Assembly: GCA_002682825.1 (NCBI GenBank)
Contig: NOKP01000009.1
Span: forward strand, 682,001-746,000
DNA length: 64,000 nucleotides
Source of the DNA: Neonectria sp. B-13
Lineage: Eukaryota; Ascomycota; Sordariomycetes; Hypocreales; Nectriaceae
Direction of reading: 5' to 3'
Shown here: piece by piece, positions 45,185-57,061 of the stretch
How the letters are laid out: every line of letters starts with the position of its first letter
Position numbering within the stretch: position 1 is the stretch's first letter
Position numbers and translations under genes: made by a program
The notes under the pieces: generated by a model
Databases searched by the model: none
Told to the model about the DNA's origin: nothing
What the model saw: the letters and a program-made list of their open reading frames with translations, nothing else

Positions 45185-45547
45185 TGCCTGACCCTGGCTG
45201 TAGCACTGGCTGTAATATCTATAAGTGCCCTTCTGGTTTTATAATATAGGTTTTATTCTCTTAGGCAAGAAGCGCAATGTGCTTTCTCTCTCTAAGGAAC
45301 CCAATATTTTTTTATATATAGAAATATCATACCTAGGGTAAGGTATACTTTTATTTAAGATATATTTATATTCTATTTTAACTGAATTCTAGCTTAAATT
45401 AGCTCTATAAAGGTATTTATTTAAGATTATTAGCTTTTCTATTTAAGAAGTTAGAAATAAGAAGGTAAAGATTTAAGGTAAATAGGTCTTAGTACCTCTA
45501 TAAGTCTTAGTAAATATTAATTGAATTAGGTAATTAGTAGAGCTAAT
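45185..45547. other. RIP-affected A+T-rich DNA after phospholipase B
   Basis: The base composition changes within about 60 bp of the phospholipase B stop codon to A+T-rich sequence with TA-rich words and no open frames. This is the expected result of repeated C-to-T change in repeats. Confidence 0.7.
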
Positions 45548-45934
45548 TGTCACAGCCCAGGTTGAGACCAGGCAGTCACAACCGGCAGAACCATGATGTA
45601 CCTACTTTTTATGATATCTGTATTCCCGAACTTGCCCTAACTACATAAGCTAGACCATCCGGCTTACTCTATCACAATGAGCTATGACAATGGACTTACT
45701 ATCACTCAGTAAGCCCATGCAATTACCATAGTATATAACTATATTTACTTAGTACGTTAGATAAGAGCTTTAAGCTCCTTAGCTATTAATACTCCTACTT
45801 AGTTATATAATAACTTACCTTTATACATTACTATTATAATCTACATTGCTTACTATAATGTCCTAATCCACTTAATCATTAAACTATACGCCTTAGACCT
45901 ACCCTAGACCCCTAAGTTAAGCCTGACTGTTATA
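45548..45934 (+). mobile_element. Solo LTR (387 bp) with 5-bp target duplication CTAAT
   Basis: Starts TGTCACAGCCCAGGTTGAGA and ends TGACTGTTATA, a TG...CA-type pair after allowing for RIP at the end. It is flanked by CTAAT at 45543-45547 and 45935-45939. The same family appears at 46511-46897 and, minus strand, at 13725. Unit length is identical to the second copy. It has no coding capacity. Confidence 0.85.
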
Positions 45935-46510
45935 CTAATCTAAAAGGCTTAGTAGATATTAATTGAATTAGGTAATTAATAAGGCTATTAGATAAACTTT
46001 AAGTAAAAATAAAAGATAGAGAAAAAGAATAGCTATCTTATAGTATTTTTTCTTTAATATTTACTTACTAAATAAGCTTTCTATTAGTCTTTTAAATAGA
46101 TTTCTTTAAGTAATTATTAATAAAATAATAATTATATATTAAATCTTTAATAAATATATTAATATTAAAAATGAGTATTTATATCTTAGGAATATTTTAT
46201 TTCTTTTTTAGTTACTTTTTTAAGCTTATTATTGCTTTATAAAAGGATTTATCTTAAATTATTAGCTTTCTTAGTTAAAATATTAATAATAAAAAGATAG
46301 AAAATTAAAATAAGTAGGTTTTAATACCTTTATAAGTCTTAGTAAATATTAATTTAATTAGATAATTAGTAAAATACTTAAAAAGGCTTAGTAGACTAAA
46401 ATCCTAATTAGGAAAAGTTAGGCTTAATAGACTAAAATCCTAATTTAAATAGATTAGACTTAATAGATTAAAATCCCAATTTAGAAAGATTAGGCTTAAT
46501 AGATTAAAAT

Positions 46511-46897
46511 TATTATAGCCTAGGTTAGGACCAGGCAGTTATAACTGATAAAACTATAATATACCCACTTTTTACAATATTCATATTCCTGAACTCACCC
46601 TAACTATATGAGCTAGACCATCTAGCTCACTCTATTACAATGAGCTATAATAATGGACTTATTATTACTTAGTAAGCTTATACAATCACTATAGTATATA
46701 ACTATATTTACTTAGTATATTAGATAAGAGCCTTAAGCTCCTTAGCTATTAATATTATAATTTAATTATATAATAACTTACTATTGCATATTACTATTAT
46801 GACCTATATTGCTTACTATAATGTTTTAATCTACTTAATCATTGAACTATATGCCTTAGACCTACCCTAGACCTTTAGGTTAAGTTTAACTATTATA
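46511..46897 (+). mobile_element. Solo LTR (387 bp) of the same family, RIP-worn, with duplication AAAAT
   Basis: Aligns over its full length with the copy at 45548 but has many more T and A. It is flanked by AAAAT at 46506-46510 and 46898-46902. Having its own duplication shows an independent insertion, not the second LTR of one provirus. Confidence 0.85.
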
Positions 46898-47833
46898 AAA
46901 ATCCTAATTTAAAAAGGTTAAGCTTAATAGACTAAAATCCTAATTTAGAAAGATTAAGCTTAATAGATTAAAACCTAATATAAAACTCTATTTAGATAAT
47001 ATAAGTAAATATTAAAAGATTTATTAAATATTTAAAAATAGTTTATTACTATAGTAAAACTTTATATAGATAATATAAATAAGTATTAAAAGATCTATAA
47101 GATATTTAAAAGTAATCTACTATTATAGTAAAACTCTATATAAATAATATAAATAAGTATTAAAAGATCTATTAAGTATTTAAAAGTAATTTACTATTAT
47201 AATTCTACTCTTACTATTCAAACTAGTTGCACTGGATTGTTTAGGAATTCAGTGCACTGCACGGTATATGGTATTACACTGTATTTAAGCAATATCGTAT
47301 CATAATATCATATCGCACGGCGTGCAAAGAGCCGCATGGCCTAAGCATAAAACTAACCAAATCAAGTAAGGTTAAGGTTCAAGATCGTATCGCCGACTAT
47401 AACAAATGAAGCTATTCACAGCTAACATAAAAGGTCACGACCCACCCTTCCGCCCCCTTACACCGAATGGGGCTGTGACTTCAATACTGCATTTCTCCAC
47501 GAAATAATTGTAAATTAAATAGCTACGACTGGACTTGAGACATTATGTTGTCTAGAGAGACAGCGAGCATCAGAACTGAAAGTGAGATTGAGACTATTAT
47601 CATATCTCGCGGGGGGCTCGTTTGCAGGGAGTCAACAGGCAAAGGGTTGTGAAGATGCAGAGTGACAGACACCAAATCTTGGTATCATGTTATTAATTCG
47701 ACTTCACAGCGAAAGGTGTCAATAGTTAAGGGAATACAAGATGGCTCCTACTTCTTAGTTATATATGCCCCCGTGGCGTTCTCAGAGGCACTTCCTCACC
47801 ACTTGAATCGAGAAGCATGCCTACTCTACCACG
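46898..47833. other. RIP block end and downstream flank of bestrophin-like gene
   Basis: A+T-rich until about 47215, with three near-repeats of TAGTAAAACTCTATATA-like sequence between 46980 and 47210, then normal composition. No gene. Confidence 0.5.
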
Positions 47834-49246
47834 TCAGACTAAATCACCTCCATCCTTTTCCATCCGGTCTCTGTCAGAAGCACCTGCATTGCGACGACGC
47901 CGCCAATCAAAGATGACTCGAGGCTTGTTCCTGATAGCGTCCCGGAGCTTATCCTCGCTCTGGCCCATCCAGCTCTCTCCCGAGGCACCACTGAAGGGGT
48001 GCAACGGCATGCCTGCTAGCAAAAAGCCATCCAAGTTGCGTCGGTCAAAGGAGGCAATAATGTCCAGGTCTGTGGCGATTTGGTCGCAGTAGACCTCGAG
48101 GGGCAAGTCGTTCACATCATGACCAAAGGGGTTTTCGATCTCCTGGCCGATGAACAAGAGGCCGAAGATGATGTACGCGGCCGCAATGGTGGCTGGAATA
48201 GCGACCCAGCCAAGAGGGCCGGTTAACTGAAACGGCAGGAGGATGACGTACACAAAGGTGATCTGGCTGATGGCGATGGTGTATGCAATGGGCAGAGGCG
48301 TATTAAGGACCCGGTCGCAGCCCGTCATCACATCATTCAGTATGGTAATATGGTTATACGCCATGGTCTGATGAATTGAGAGTGGTAGCTGCTTATTGGC
48401 AACTATGGAGTCGAGAGTGATTGCCAGATGGCTCAGGATCTCGAGTGGGAGGTTTCCCTGATGTTGGTCGGCCTTCTTGAGGAGCTTTCGAGGGTTGCTT
48501 TGGGCAAAGGAGACACCGAGGTACTCGCCAATGGATTTGTGGAAACTCGGCTCCCGCTTGGTGGACATGTCGGTCGTGCTCCTGACGAATGTATCGAGAT
48601 GAGCGATGTAGGGCTGGATGTCGGACTGGCTTGCGCAAGGCTCGAAGCGGAGGGTGTGTTTGAGGGCAATGGCAAAGCCGACGATGAGATTCATAGCCCC
48701 GACCTTCTTGATGAGCAGCTCGTGAGAGTCCTGTCCACCGGTTCCGCCTTCGGTGGCGTGGACCCAGATAATACGGCCAAGGGTCTGAGACGCAGAGGTC
48801 AAAGTTCCCCAGTAACGGCGACCCTCGGCATACCGTTCGTAGGCGGTCGAGGATCGAAACGAGAGGCTGAGACCGACGACGAAACCGAGTATCGTAAGAA
48901 GAACCGAGGCGATACTAAGATCATGGACCTTCTTCGAGATAACGGTGATGGCGGTTGACCAGATGGCGATGAGGAACAGCGGGAGAATCAGCCTGGGAAG
49001 GATGGAACCGTGCAGCTGCATAATAAGCGGCCATTTCGAATGCTTCTGAAGATTCCGCGGACCACTGAAGTAGTTGTCGCCGTCGAGGGTATTGTTGCGC
49101 AAGAGTTGCGGGTTGATGTTGATCGAGGGGGAGGGCGGAGAATCACGATGACCCGACGGGATCTCGAGTCCAGGGGGATCTTGCCTAATCCGCGCCTCGG
49201 GAGAGGACTTGGACTGGGCAGGCTCATCCATACCGCCGTCCGACAT
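47834..49246 (-). CDS. Bestrophin/UPF0187-family anion channel-like membrane protein
   Basis: Bestrophin-type membrane protein, probable chloride channel in a cell or organelle membrane. The ATG at 49246 (MSDGGMDEPAQSK) gives a Pro/Ser-rich cytosolic N-terminus and about 470 residues. The frame is open upstream but has no ATG there. Conserved elements are WPLIMQLHGSILPRLILPLF, VVGLSLSFRSSTAYERYAEG, RRYWGTL, ALKHTLR and GQEIENPFGHDVNDLPLE. Four hydrophobic segments are visible, as in the family. Single exon and intact. It lies between two RIP blocks. Confidence 0.9.
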   Translation of the reverse strand: MSDGGMDEPAQSKSSPEARIRQDPPGLEIPSGHRDSPPSPSININPQLLRNNTLDGDNYFSGPRNLQKHSKWPLIMQLHGSILPRLILPLFLIAIWSTAITVISKKVHDLSIASVLLTILGFVVGLSLSFRSSTAYERYAEGRRYWGTLTSASQTLGRIIWVHATEGGTGGQDSHELLIKKVGAMNLIVGFAIALKHTLRFEPCASQSDIQPYIAHLDTFVRSTTDMSTKREPSFHKSIGEYLGVSFAQSNPRKLLKKADQHQGNLPLEILSHLAITLDSIVANKQLPLSIHQTMAYNHITILNDVMTGCDRVLNTPLPIAYTIAISQITFVYVILLPFQLTGPLGWVAIPATIAAAYIIFGLLFIGQEIENPFGHDVNDLPLEVYCDQIATDLDIIASFDRRNLDGFLLAGMPLHPFSGASGESWMGQSEDKLRDAIRNKPRVIFDWRRRRNAGASDRDRMEKDGGDLV

Positions 49247-50256
49247 GTTGGAGATAACGTTGAACAAAGAGTGATGATAGCTCCAAAAGCTGAGAAGATA
49301 GAAAAGAAGGTTGAAACGAAGGTTAAAAAAAGCCAAGACATGGCCAAGAGATATAGTCCACAACCATTGAAAGGGGGACTGGGAGAGAGGGTGGAAATTT
49401 TACGAGGGGGCGCCAAGCTTGTCACTGTTCGCAATCCATTCGATGATGAGTTTTCAGTGCTGCCGGTGAAGTAAGCGCCGGGCTACGAGGAGATGCTTCT
49501 GATAGGGTTATGTGGTTGTCTCGTCTGCTCGCGTAACTATTTACGGCTTGGCTTTGAAGATCCTTGCAATTTTGATTGAGACTCGCGACCGCTAACTGAG
49601 AAATGGCACGTGAGCTGAGAGAAGGGCTCATGTCCGAGACCACCCACGTGTCGACGCTAGAGCTGGTTTGGTGTTATTAGGCCGTCGCTACAGATTACCT
49701 GTCCAGCTGAACCCTCTGTCAAGCCTCGATGATGCCCACCTCCGCAGAATTAACCCAATTTAGGAAAGAGGACTTCGGAGTCACACGACAACTAACAGCG
49801 GAGCCCCTGGAATATCCATTAGCGCGCAGTCAAGAAGGCGCTATCATTTTAAACTATTCACGCTAAAGCTTAGCAAAGCTCAGCCCAGTTGGCGGCTGCC
49901 GCTCAGGCGGTCACGCGAGCTGAATCATTTCAGGGGATACCCGTTCAGGATTTAAATTTTGAACTATGGCTTGGTCCCGGCGGAAAGTGCCGTTTTTCAG
50001 CACGTCGAGCCCAACCTGTCAAGACAATGAGTCGGGAGAGAGTAGTACGACCGCCTGGAGCAGGAACATAAAGGCACGAGCGGTAAGTCAAGGAGACTGG
50101 TGCGGAACATTGAACTGCGGCATTGTGCCAGAACGACAGACCCTCTGTGATTCCTACTCTAAGCCACGGTGCGATGCCGTTGACGATAGAGCCTGGGTGT
50201 GGAGCTGACAGTGCGCAACAAACCGAGGAGCGTCTCTTACCAACTCAGGAATATGT
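49247..50256. other. Upstream region of the bestrophin-like gene
   Basis: Normal composition. ORFs on both strands are mostly shadows of the gene or unsupported. The promoter is probably within the first few hundred bases. Confidence 0.4.
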
Positions 50257-50348
50257 GAAAGAAATGCGGCGCATTTCCACTTCTTAACCAACCACAACCT
50301 GATCATTTAACCTACAATTTTAGAGATGGAAATGCGCCGCACTTTCTT
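50257..50348. repeat. MITE-like imperfect palindrome
   Basis: The left arm (50257-50279) includes TGCGGCGCATTTCCA and the right arm (50327-50348) its reverse complement TGGAAATGCGCCGCA. The flanking bases pair imperfectly (GAAAGAAA versus CTTTCTT). The spacer is about 47 bp. The whole unit of about 92 bp resembles a miniature element or a long hairpin. Confidence 0.75.
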
Positions 50349-51703
50349 AAAGACAGACTCTATTGATACGCACCCAGCTCTCAATTCGTACGCACCCCGC
50401 CACATTCAGCCACAATGCCTCCAACATTGCCCCATAAGCTATGTCTCCAGCATTTCCAACAATACAGCCCACAATCATGGAAAATAAGACAAGACTTTAC
50501 ACCCCGTGATATGCCTTATATACAAAGCTATAGGGTTAGTTAAAATTACCCTTTTGAGTTTTACAGTTACTATACTAGCCTATTTGAGATATAGTGCTTA
50601 AACTCTCTAGCTAACTAGAACTTAGCAGTTATACACTAACTTCATTTGATTTTTATAGTTATATATTAGCCTAATTAGGATTTTACAGTTAACTTAAAGG
50701 CAAGCTTATTTTATTAAGCTATAGGAATTTTAATATATTTTAAGTTAATTACTATAATACTATATCTTACTTACTATATCTAAAGTACTTAAAAAGCAAA
50801 ATGTGTTTAGCTTAAAAGTAACTTTATAACAGTTAATAAAGCTATAGATACTTAACTAGCTTTACTATAGTTATAATAGAAGAAAAGATATAATTTATTC
50901 TTTTAGCTTTTTAATAGGTAAAAGAAAGTTAGTTAACTTAACTATAATTATAATATTATTAAGACTATTATAATAAGAGTTTTAAGATTAATAGAATTAC
51001 TTAAATCTAGTTAAAAATTAAACAATTATAGCTCTTAAATTTATTATTAAAGCTAATATTCTTACTTACTTTCTAAATAGACTTTATTAATCTTTATCTT
51101 TCTTTTAATCTTAGCTAATTTAAACTAATTATTAAAAAAGATTACTAACTAGTAAAAATACTATAATATTTATATCTTATTTAGACTTTAATATCTATTA
51201 GTCCTAATATATACTTTCTTTTAGAACTTTTACTTATTCTTAAGTACTTAGAATTATAACCTTTATATTATTAGCCTTTTTTATAAAGAACTAATATTTA
51301 TTTTTAATCTTTAAATATTATTTAATCTATATAAATTAAAAGTATTTATATAAATTTCTCTTTATAAACTATAAAGTAAAATAAATAATCCTTATAGTTT
51401 ATTAAATTAATCTTTATAGTATTATCTTTATTCTTTTACCTATTTAGCTTAAGTATTTATTTAGTTTTTCTTTTCCTTTTTAATTCTTTTAATAACTCTT
51501 ATAAAGATTTCTTTTTATCTTTCTTAATAAACTATTCTAAGTAGTATATATAAAGCCTAACTATTAATCCTTTAGAATCTTAAGTAAAATACTATTTTTA
51601 CACTTATATTAATTAGTTATAGCTAGAGTAAAAATACTATAAGGGTTTAGAATATTATAGAGATAAGATACTATTTAAAGTTAAAAGCTCTCTTTCTACT
51701 TAT
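50349..51703. other. Transition into a RIP block
   Basis: From about 50510 the sequence becomes strongly A+T-rich with no open frames. Its original content cannot be recovered by eye. The last 13 bases (51691-51703) are the left target duplication of the next repeat. Confidence 0.6.
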
Positions 51704-52748
51704 TTAGATATAATAGTCCTTAGTAGTATATACCTAGAGAAGAGGCTAAAGGTTAAATAGTATAAAAAAAAATAGAAAAAACAATAGTATAATAGGCTTA
51801 ATACCTAAGCCTAAGGCAATAATAACTCAAGGAGATAAAAGTTTCTACTATAAAGTTAAGGTATAAGTTTTACTGCCCCAATCAGCTGGAAAAGCTAGAT
51901 CTTAGAAAAGCTAGATCTTGGAAAAGCTAGATCTTAGAAAAGCTAGATCTTAGAAAAGCTAGACCTTAGAAAAGGCTAAAACCCCTTAGGATAAAAGCCC
52001 AGCCTACAAGGCTCTGCACTTTCCAGGTTACTTACCTCTTCGTATTCCATCCGACCTTCCAAACAATACAACAACCACACCACCGATCGCACAAGATGAC
52101 CATCCGAATCGCACTATAGCCCGGCGAGCCCTTGCCAAGCTATACACATAGGCTCTCATATGACCTATATATCGAATTGAAAGAACATCCAAGCCTTATT
52201 TCTATACTGCAAATTATAGCTCAAAAGTCTAGCCTAAGGCATATAAAACAGCCTATAATCAACTACTTTAGACCTAAGGAGTTAGTCCAATTAGTAGTCT
52301 TTAGCTATAATATCCTACTATAAGAGGAAATAAAACTTAATATAGTAACTGCCTAATGGATTACAATAGAATAGCTCTTTCTAGAGAGGCTAGCTCTAAA
52401 GCTAGAAAGGAATAGTAATATTACTACTATAGAGAAGGAGTTCCTTAAGAAGCTATATAACCCTATTTATGCCTTATGGATCATATAGTTAATAGGTAAT
52501 ATTGTTCTAATCAACCTATAGCTAAAGGAGTAATACATTAGAAACTAAGGGAATCTGGTTATCTCTAACATTGGCTATGAAGCATGGAGGGATTTGGCAG
52601 AGGGAGTTCTATGAAGGGGGCAAAAGTCAATAATTAGGTTTAAAATCCAAAGATCTATCCCTCTGTTAAGCTTAAGCAAAGGAAATACATAATTCAGCAC
52701 AATCGCGGATAAGTAGAAACAGTGGTCTAAATAGTAGTTTCAATAGTG
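51704..52748 (+). mobile_element. 1.05-kb retroposon-like repeat, copy A
   Basis: Begins TTAGATATAATAG and ends AATAGTG, flanked by the perfect 13-bp direct repeat TCTTTCTACTTAT (51691-51703 and 52749-52761). It contains five 16-bp minisatellite units (51883-51976) followed by a promoter-like C-rich stretch. A reading frame begins at ATG 52096 and can be followed over about 150 codons, interrupted by TAG/TAA where Gln codons (CAG/CAA) are expected. It is the least decayed at its 5' half of the four copies. The open part (52132-52323) includes SYTHRLSYDLYIELKEHPS. I recognise no known family. Confidence 0.8.
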
Positions 52749-53070
52749 TCTTTCTACTTATATTATACTTTAGCTCTATCTTTTAGTATTATCTTAACTA
52801 TAAGTATTTAAAGGTATAACTTAACCTTTTATAATTAGAATCCTATTATTTCTTATTCTATTATACTATTATACCTATTAAAAGTAAGAATTATTAGATA
52901 GTATTATATAAAGATAATTAATAATAATCAGTTAGTAAGATAGTTAATATTTACCTTTTTAACTCAATCTAGCCTAACTAGCTAGCTAGTTAGCTAAACT
53001 ATATAGTAAACTAGCTTCTTTATTATTCTATTTATTATATTCTTATATATATATAGTATAATTATATTAT
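52749..53070. other. A+T-rich spacer
   Basis: RIP-type sequence between copies A and B. It begins and ends with their target duplications. No coding signal. Confidence 0.5.
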
Positions 53071-54140
53071 TTAGATATAATAGTTCTTAGTAGTATATAC
53101 TTAGAAAAGGGGCTAAAGGTTAAATAGTATAAAATAAAATAGAAAAAACAATAGTATAAAAAGCTTAATACTTAAGCTTAAAGTAATAATAACTTAAGAA
53201 GATAAAAGTTTTTATTATAAAGTTAAGATATAAGTTTTACTACTCTAATTAGCTAGAAAAGCTAGATCTTAGAAAAGCTAGATCTTAGAAAAGTTAGATC
53301 TTAGAAAAGCTAGACTTTAGAAAGTTAGATCTTAGAAAAGGCTAAAATCCCTTAGGATAAAAGCCTAGCTTTTACACTTTCTAAGTTATTTCTTTACATT
53401 CTATTTAACCTTTCATATAATATAACAATTATATAACTAATTATATATAATAACTACCTTCCAAATCACACTATAGCTTAGCAAGCTCTTACTAAGCTAT
53501 ACCTATAGGCTCTTATATAACCTATATAGCCTATTTTAAGTAAATCTAAGCCTTATTTCTAAGCTATAAATTATAGTTTAAAAGTTTAATCTATAAGATA
53601 TAAAAGAGATTAAAACTAATTAATGCTTTAAGACTAAGGAATTAGTTCAGTTAATAGTCTTTAGTTATTATATTTTATTATAAGATAGAATCCAACCTAA
53701 TAAAGTAATAGCCTAATAGATTATAATAGAATAAGTCTTTCTAAAGGAACTAGCTTTAAAGCTAGAAAGGAATAGTAATACTATTAATATAAAGAAAAGG
53801 TTTATTAATAGTCTAAAGTATAATAACTATATCTTATAGGTTATATAGCTAATAAGTAATACTATACTAATCAACCTATAACTAAAGGAATAATATATTA
53901 GAAAGTAAGAGAATCTGGTCATTTTTAACATTGGCTATAAAGCGTGGAGGGATTTGGTAGAAGGAGTTCTAAGAAGCCTAATAGTTATTCCTAGTGTTAG
54001 TAGATAGAGAGGGAAAAGTTAATAATTAGGTTTAAAATCCAAAGATCTATTCCTCTATTAAGCTTAAGCAAAGGAAATATATAATTTAGTACAATTATAA
54101 ATAAGTAAAAATAGTAGTCTAAATAGTAGTTTTAATAGTA
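53071..54140 (+). mobile_element. 1.05-kb retroposon-like repeat, copy B
   Basis: Same termini (TTAGATATAATAG to AATAGTA), flanked by the perfect 13-bp repeat ATAATTATATTAT (53058-53070 and 54141-54153), different from that of copy A. Five minisatellite units lie at about 53252-53345. It is more heavily C-to-T converted than copy A, and its reading frame is broken throughout. Confidence 0.8.
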
Positions 54141-54403
54141 ATAATTATATTATACTTAATCTTAAGTATTACTTTTAAGATTATTCTTATAAGTTATTAA
54201 GAAAGACTTATAATAGTCTTATTCTATATAATATTAAGCTTATATTATAATAAGTACTTATAAATAATAAAAGTAATAAAAGTAATAAGAACCTTAAGAA
54301 TAATAATAATAATAATAGTTTTATTAATAACTATTATAGCTATTTATCTAGAAAGCTTATTCTAACTATTAAGAATCTATTAGTTCTATTTAAATTTACT
54401 TAT
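54141..54403. other. A+T-rich spacer
   Basis: Between copies B and C. A short run of AATAAT units is visible; nothing else. Confidence 0.45.
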
Positions 54404-55476
54404 TTAGATATAATAGTCCTTAGTAGTATACACCTAGAGAAGAGACTAAAGGTTAAATAGTATAAAAGAAAATAGAAAAAACAATAGTATAATAGGCTTA
54501 ATACCTAAGCCTAAGGCAATAATAACTTAAGGAAATAAAAGTTTCTACTATAAAGTTAAGATATAAGTTTTACTGCCCTAATCAGCTGGAAAAGCTAGAT
54601 CTTAGAAAAGTTAGATCTTAGAAAAGCTAGATCTTAAAAAAGCTAGATCTTAGAAAAGCTAGACCTTGGAAAAGCTAGATCTTAGAAAAGCTAGATCTTA
54701 GAAAGGCTGGATCTTGGAAAAGCTAGACCTTAGAAAAGCTAGATCTTAGAAAAGGCTAAAACCCCTTAGGATAAAAGCCCAGCCTCTATGCTTTCTAAGT
54801 TACCCCTTTATATTCTATCCAACCTTCCATACAATACAAAGACTATACAACCAATCACATAAGATAACCTTCTAAATTGTACTATAGCCCAGTGAGCCCT
54901 TGCCAAGCTATACTTATAGGCTCTTATATAACCTATATAGCCTATTTCAAGTGGATCTAAGCCTTATTTCTAAGCTATAAATTATAGTTCAAAAGTCTAA
55001 TCTATAAGATATAATCTAGCCTAATAGAGCAATAGCCTAGTAGATTGCAATAGAATAGGTCTTTCTAGAGGGGCTAGCTTTAAAGCTAGAAAGGAATAGT
55101 AATACTATCAATATAGAGAAAAGGTTCATCAATAGTCTAAAGTATGATAACTGTATCTTATGGGTTATACAGCTGATGAGCAATGCTATAACAATCAACC
55201 TGTAACTGAAGGAGTGATACATTAGAAAGCAAGAGAATCCTACTGATCGGCCATAAAGCTGCGTGGAGGGATTTGGCGGAGGGAGTTCTAGGAAGCCTAA
55301 TGGTTGTTCCTAGCGTCAGTGGACTAATGGTGGCTGTTATAGAGGGGGCAAAAGTCAATAATTAGGTTCAAAATCCAAAGATCTATCCCCCTGTTAAGCT
55401 TAAGCAAAGGAAACATATAATTTAGTGCAATTATGGATAAGTAGAAACAGTAGTTCAAATAGTAGTTTTAATAGTG
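54404..55476 (+). mobile_element. 1.05-kb retroposon-like repeat, copy C
   Basis: Same termini, flanked by the perfect 14-bp repeat TTAAATTTACTTAT (54390-54403 and 55477-55490). Ten minisatellite units, 54592-54755, against five in copies A and B. Its 3' part keeps a piece missing in copy A, and there the frame ends EGAKVNN at a TAG near 55362. Confidence 0.8.
54592..54755 (+). repeat. 16-bp minisatellite GAAAAGCTAGATCTTA, ten units
   Basis: Ten tandem units with few substitutions, inside copy C. The corresponding arrays hold five units in copies A (51883-51976) and B (53252-53345) and four in the inverted copy D (57845-57922). The unit carries the short palindrome AGATCT. Confidence 0.9.
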
Positions 55477-57061
55477 TTAAATTTACTTATATATACTATA
55501 GATTCCTAATAGTAAACTAAAAGTACTTATATATATATTATAACTAAGAGTATAATTAAAAGTAAAAGCTTAAGTAAAACTTTAGACTTTAATCTTAAAT
55601 TGAAATTTAAACTCTTTTTACCTAGCTTAATACTATAATTTATTACTTTTATATCTTTATTAATAGTAGTAATAGTAATAATAATAATAATAATAATAAT
55701 TAAATTATAATAATAGAAATAGTAATAGACTTATTAAGCTAATACTTCTTTCTTATTAATATTAAGAGTTAGTAGAAATATATATAGTACTAATAGAAAG
55801 AAATATAAAGTATAATAATAAAGAGTATTCTATAGTATAAGATAATTAATTAACTAAAGTATATAAGATAGTCTAATTACTTTTATACTTAAAATCTTAC
55901 TTTAATTATTATATTTAGCTAAATACTTAATTATATAAATAAAAAGCTTAAAAGAATAATTATAACCTTAAATAGCTTATTCTTTAATTATTATATTAAT
56001 AGTTTATATAGTTTATATTTTATAATAAGGCTATTACTTATAAGCCTTATATAAAAGAATATATATAGCTATTTATCCCTCTATAAGGGAACCTAATGTA
56101 TAATAATTACTATATTACATATTGATTTCTTTATCTTAAGCCTAGTTAGTTTTAAAGTTCTTTATTAACCTTTATATCTAACCTAAACCTATCTACCTTT
56201 TCTATTCTAAGTTTTTCCTTAACCCTATATAATCCCACCCCTATTAGTTCTTATTTCCCCCTGATTTTATAATGCACTAGCTAGCTATCTATACTAGCTC
56301 TATATACTCTAATAGCTCCTAGAACCATAGGGTATATTTGTTTCTAGTTAATTTATTAATAATAGCTTTATCCTAGTATAATTTAGCTTCTAATCTTCTA
56401 ATAAGCTTTTTAAGAAACTCTTTTTCCTCTTTAATAAAGCTAATATTATTAACTTTAGTACTTTTATTGTTTAAGAGTAAATAATAGCTAAATATAGCTA
56501 GATATACTATTTAGATAGTATTAACTACTATATAATTGGACTTAAAGCTATTAAGGTTATAGATTTTAGCTTAGTAAAGTTACTACTTATACTTAGTAGG
56601 CTTAATCTCTCTATTTAGAGAGTAATAGTATTCTATTTTATATACTTTATAGCTTTGTTTCTTACTATTGGGTTATAAGATATAGTAGGTAATAGTAGAA
56701 TGCATTATAGTTATATTATACTATATTATAGTATATTAAGAAAGAGAGAAGAAGGTTAATTAGACTTATTAGCTTAATAAAAGATAGTTATTTATATATA
56801 CTATAGTTTAGGATAAGCTTTTTATGAATTAGATATTAAGGTTAAAGAGAGGGATTTAGATAGGTTATAAAAATAGGCTTAAGGTATAATATTAATGTAA
56901 ATTATATTACTAAGAAAGCTTACTATATTTAAGTTATTAGGATTGATAGTACTAGGTATAATATTTTACTATATTAACTACTATATATTATCTACTGTAT
57001 TATCTTAATCTATTAGATAATATTAACTAAGGCTAAAATTATTATAAATATAGCTATTTAT
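55477..57061. other. A+T-rich RIP block with an older relic
   Basis: The A+T is less extreme around 56150-56450, where the minus strand may retain eroded coding sequence. I cannot identify it. A (TAA)n tract lies near 55676-55700. Confidence 0.5.

Noticed and set aside
45548..46897. One complete LTR retrotransposon with a 576-bp interior
   Set aside because: Each 387-bp unit has its own 5-bp target duplication, so they are two solo LTRs.
48428..48958. Plus-strand ORF of 176 codons opposite the bestrophin-like gene
   Set aside because: Mirror frame of a clearly assigned gene.
51883..54755. 16-bp tandem repeats as a CRISPR array
   Set aside because: Units are contiguous without unique spacers, lie inside a mobile repeat and in a eukaryotic genome.
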